Positions 62,138-64,000 of a DNA stretch of 64,000 bases are shown here, in pieces. The position numbers and the translations under genes were made by a program. The DNA is from DATARH01 sp035534535. GTDB taxonomy: Bacteria > Pseudomonadota > Alphaproteobacteria > ATCC43930 > CGMCC-115725. The stretch spans positions 17,337 to 81,336 of the forward strand of contig DATLRS010000192.1 of the NCBI GenBank assembly GCA_035534535.1, in the 5' to 3' direction. How positions within the stretch are numbered: position 1 is the stretch's first letter; every line of letters begins with the position of its first letter. The notes under the pieces are model-generated. The model searched no databases. It saw only the letters and a program-made list of their open reading frames with translations, and was not told the origin of the DNA.

Positions 62138-63565
62138 ATGATGAAGACTCTGTTCCTGCACCCGCCGTCGTTTGACGGCTTTGACGGCGGGGCGGGGTCG
62201 CGCTATCAGGCGAAGCGCGAGATCCGCTCGTTCTGGTATCCGACCTGGCTCGCCCAGCCGGCGGCGCTGGTGCCCGGCAGCCGGCTCGTCGACGCGCCGC
62301 CGGCACGGCTGCGCCTCGCCGACGTGCTGCCGCTGGCGCACGATTACGAGCTGGCGGTGCTGCACACCTCGACGCCGTCCTTCGCCGCCGATGTCAAGGT
62401 CGCCCAGGCCCTGAAGGAGACCAACCCGCATCTCAAGATCGGTCTGGTCGGCGCCAAGGTCGCAGTCGAACCGGAGGCCAGCCTCGCCGCCTCGCGCGCC
62501 GTCGATTTCGTCGCCCGCGAGGAATTCGACTTCACGATCCAGGAGGTGGCGCAGGGCCGCGCCTTTGCCGATATCGACGGGCTGAGCTTCCGCGACGGCG
62601 CCGGCGCGCTGGTTCACAACCGGCCGCGCGCCGTGCTCGAAGAGATGGACCGGCTGCCCTTCGTGACCGAGGTCTACAAGCGCGATCTCAAGATCGAGGA
62701 TTATTTCATCGGCTATCTCAAGCACCCGTACATGTCGCTCTATACCGGGCGCGGCTGCCGCTCGAAATGCACCTTCTGCCTGTGGCCGCAGACCGTCGGC
62801 GGGCACCGCTACCGGGTGCGCAGCGTCGCCCATGTGATCGAGGAGATCCGGCTGGCGCGCCACTATTTCCCGCAGGTCAAGGAGTTCTTCTTCGACGACG
62901 ACACGTTCACCGACGACCGGCCGCGCGCCGAGGCGATCGCGCGCGAACTCGGCAAGCTCGGCGTCACCTGGTCGTGCAACGCCAAGGCCAATGTGCCGCG
63001 CGCGACATTGGAAGTGTTACGCGACAACGGATTGCGGCTGCTCCTCGTCGGCTATGAGACCGGCAACCAGCAGATCCTCAACAACATCAAGAAGGGCATG
63101 CGAATCGACATCGCCCGCCGCTTTACCAAGGACTGCCACGAACTCGGGGTGACGATCCACGGCACCTTCATCCTGGGGCTGCCCGGCGAGACCAAGGAGA
63201 CGATCGAGGAGACGATCCGCTTTGCCGCCGAGATCAACCCGCACACGATCCAGGTCTCGCTGGCCGCGCCCTATCCCGGCACCGAACTCTACCGGCAGGC
63301 GGTCAGCGAAGGGTGGCTCGACATCGCCAACGCCGAACTGATCGACGACCACGGGGTGCAGATCGCGCCGTTGCACTACCCGCATCTGAGCCACACCGAG
63401 ATCTTCCAGTCGCTGGAAACCTTCTACAAGCGCTTCTATTTCCGCCGCCAGAAGATCGCCTCGCTGGTCGCCGAGATGGTCAAGAGTCCGCAGATGATGC
63501 GCCGCCGCCTGCGCGAGGGCGTCGAGTTCTTCCAGTTCCTGCGCCAGCGCGAGATGGCGGGCTGA
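62138..63565 (+). CDS. hpnJ: Hopanoid radical SAM protein HpnJ
   Basis: 475 residues. An N-terminal cobalamin-binding-like region (MMKTLFLHPPSFDGFDGG, ...FAADVKVAQALKETNP) is followed by a radical-SAM core with GCRSKCTFCLW (C-x3-C-x2-C). VGYETGNQQILNNIKKG and GTFILGLPGETKE follow. In the family it contracts the ring of the glucosamine head group to a cyclitol ether. The start at 62138 has GAGGGAG upstream; a second ATG follows at once. It lies 5 bp after hpnI; hpnK follows after a REP-like element. Confidence 0.93.
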   Translation: MMKTLFLHPPSFDGFDGGAGSRYQAKREIRSFWYPTWLAQPAALVPGSRLVDAPPARLRLADVLPLAHDYELAVLHTSTPSFAADVKVAQALKETNPHLKIGLVGAKVAVEPEASLAASRAVDFVAREEFDFTIQEVAQGRAFADIDGLSFRDGAGALVHNRPRAVLEEMDRLPFVTEVYKRDLKIEDYFIGYLKHPYMSLYTGRGCRSKCTFCLWPQTVGGHRYRVRSVAHVIEEIRLARHYFPQVKEFFFDDDTFTDDRPRAEAIARELGKLGVTWSCNAKANVPRATLEVLRDNGLRLLLVGYETGNQQILNNIKKGMRIDIARRFTKDCHELGVTIHGTFILGLPGETKETIEETIRFAAEINPHTIQVSLAAPYPGTELYRQAVSEGWLDIANAELIDDHGVQIAPLHYPHLSHTEIFQSLETFYKRFYFRRQKIASLVAEMVKSPQMMRRRLREGVEFFQFLRQREMAG

Positions 63566-63574
63566 GGCCGCAAG

Positions 63575-63654
63575 ACCATCCCGGCGAAGGCCGGGACCCG
63601 CCTGTGCCTCGCTCGGAAATCTGCTCCATGGATCCCGGCATCCGCCGGGATGGT
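63575..63654. repeat. REP-like inverted repeat between hpnJ and hpnK
   Basis: ACCATCCCGGCGAAGGCCGGG and CCCGGCATCCGCCGGGATGGT (arms ACCATCCCGGC / GCCGGGATGGT) pair over 11 or more bases at each end of an 80-bp stretch. It differs in sequence from the other three elements but is of the same intergenic type. Confidence 0.85.
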
Positions 63655-63670
63655 TGGGTAGGTTAGCGGC

Positions 63671-64000
63671 TTGGCAACCAGGCGCCTCATTGTCACGGCC
63701 GATGATTTCGGCCGCGACGTCGCGATCAACGAGGCCGTCGAGGCGGCGCATCGCGACGGCATCCTCGCAGGGGCCAGCCTGATGGTCGGTGCGCCGGAGG
63801 CGGCCGACGCGGTCGAGCGCGCGCGGCGGCTGCCGGGACTGCGCGTCGGGCTGCACCTCGTGCTGACCGACGGCCGCCCCGTGCTGCCGCCGGCCGAACT
63901 CGGGCGGCTGGTCGGCAGCGGCGGGCGGTTCGACGACAACCAGCTGCGCGCCGGGCTGCGGTATTTCTTCACGCCGGGAGTGCGGAGTCAGCTCGCCGCC
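63671..64000 (+). CDS. hpnK: Hopanoid deacetylase HpnK (ChbG/YdjC family), 5' part
   Basis: 110 codons are present; the gene runs off the window. The likely start is TTG at 63671, since the preceding ATG at 63650 meets a stop after three codons. It opens TRRLIVTADDFGRDVAINEAV, with the metal-binding ADDFG and GLHLVLTDG motifs of YdjC deacetylases. HpnK removes the acetyl group from the N-acetylglucosamine hopanoid, between HpnI and HpnJ. Confidence 0.9.
   Translation, partial: MATRRLIVTADDFGRDVAINEAVEAAHRDGILAGASLMVGAPEAADAVERARRLPGLRVGLHLVLTDGRPVLPPAELGRLVGSGGRFDDNQLRAGLRYFFTPGVRSQLAA

Overview
The window is GC-rich, densely packed bacterial chromosome. A complete hopanoid locus (hpnA, C, D, E, shc, G, H, ispH, hpnM, I, J and the start of hpnK), a Liv-type ABC transporter, an NAD-dependent formate dehydrogenase with a fused NuoE/NuoF-type subunit, and FNR/Anr/FixK-type boxes together point to an alphaproteobacterium, probably Rhodospirillales- or Rhizobiales-like. 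That placement is inferred from gene content, not from a marker gene. No tRNA, rRNA, CRISPR array, transposase or phage gene was seen.

Layout. 1-3177: end of a sugar-nucleotide or polysaccharide cluster (GHMP kinase C-terminus, RmlC-like epimerase, SAF-domain oxidoreductase, PAP2 phosphatase). 3348-24554: an anaerobic or microoxic energy island. On the minus strand lie a GltD-like iron-sulfur flavoprotein, NifJ (pyruvate:ferredoxin/flavodoxin oxidoreductase), a dihydroorotate-dehydrogenase-like protein and a small conserved protein. On the plus strand lie PEP synthase, PfkB, HdeD, a four-subunit group 3b-type NAD(P)-linked [NiFe]-hydrogenase with a cNMP-domain protein, its protease, and HypA(short)-F-C-D-E. 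Two FNR-type boxes (9881-9894 and 10356-10369) sit in the two control regions. 24822-36243: a mixed metabolic region (alanine dehydrogenase, methyltransferase, FAD amine oxidase, LLM protein, SDR, GMC oxidoreductase, TPR protein, amidohydrolase, hexose-6-phosphate mutarotase, prolyl aminopeptidase). 36349-41276: a Liv-type transporter with a LivM-LivG fusion and a divergent livF. 41380-50090: VOC protein, GntR regulator with its probable operator, formyl-CoA transferase, NAD-linked formate dehydrogenase, cupin and a DUF3574-type lipoprotein. 50142-64000: hopanoid biosynthesis with ispH, hpnM and mlaA.

How it fits together. NifJ can couple pyruvate and acetyl-CoA to reduced ferredoxin or flavodoxin. 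The GltD-like protein could pass those electrons to or from NADP(H). The group 3b-type hydrogenase links NADP(H) to H2. PEP synthase and PfkB sit at the two directional control points of glycolysis and gluconeogenesis. The FNR boxes suggest these are switched on together when oxygen falls. The formyl-CoA transferase and formate dehydrogenase suggest oxalate or formyl-CoA to formate to CO2 plus NADH. The hpn block makes squalene, cyclises it to hopene, adds and processes the adenosyl side chain, and makes glycosylated hopanoids.

Oddities worth attention: a HypA that has lost its zinc domain, a cNMP-sensor protein with no DNA-binding domain in the hydrogenase operon, several unrelated short tandem duplications (11-21 bp units) at gene ends and in control regions, and a probable non-AUG start on a lipoprotein gene. 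Every intergenic gap is under about 300 bp. Those not listed as features hold nothing I can recognise.
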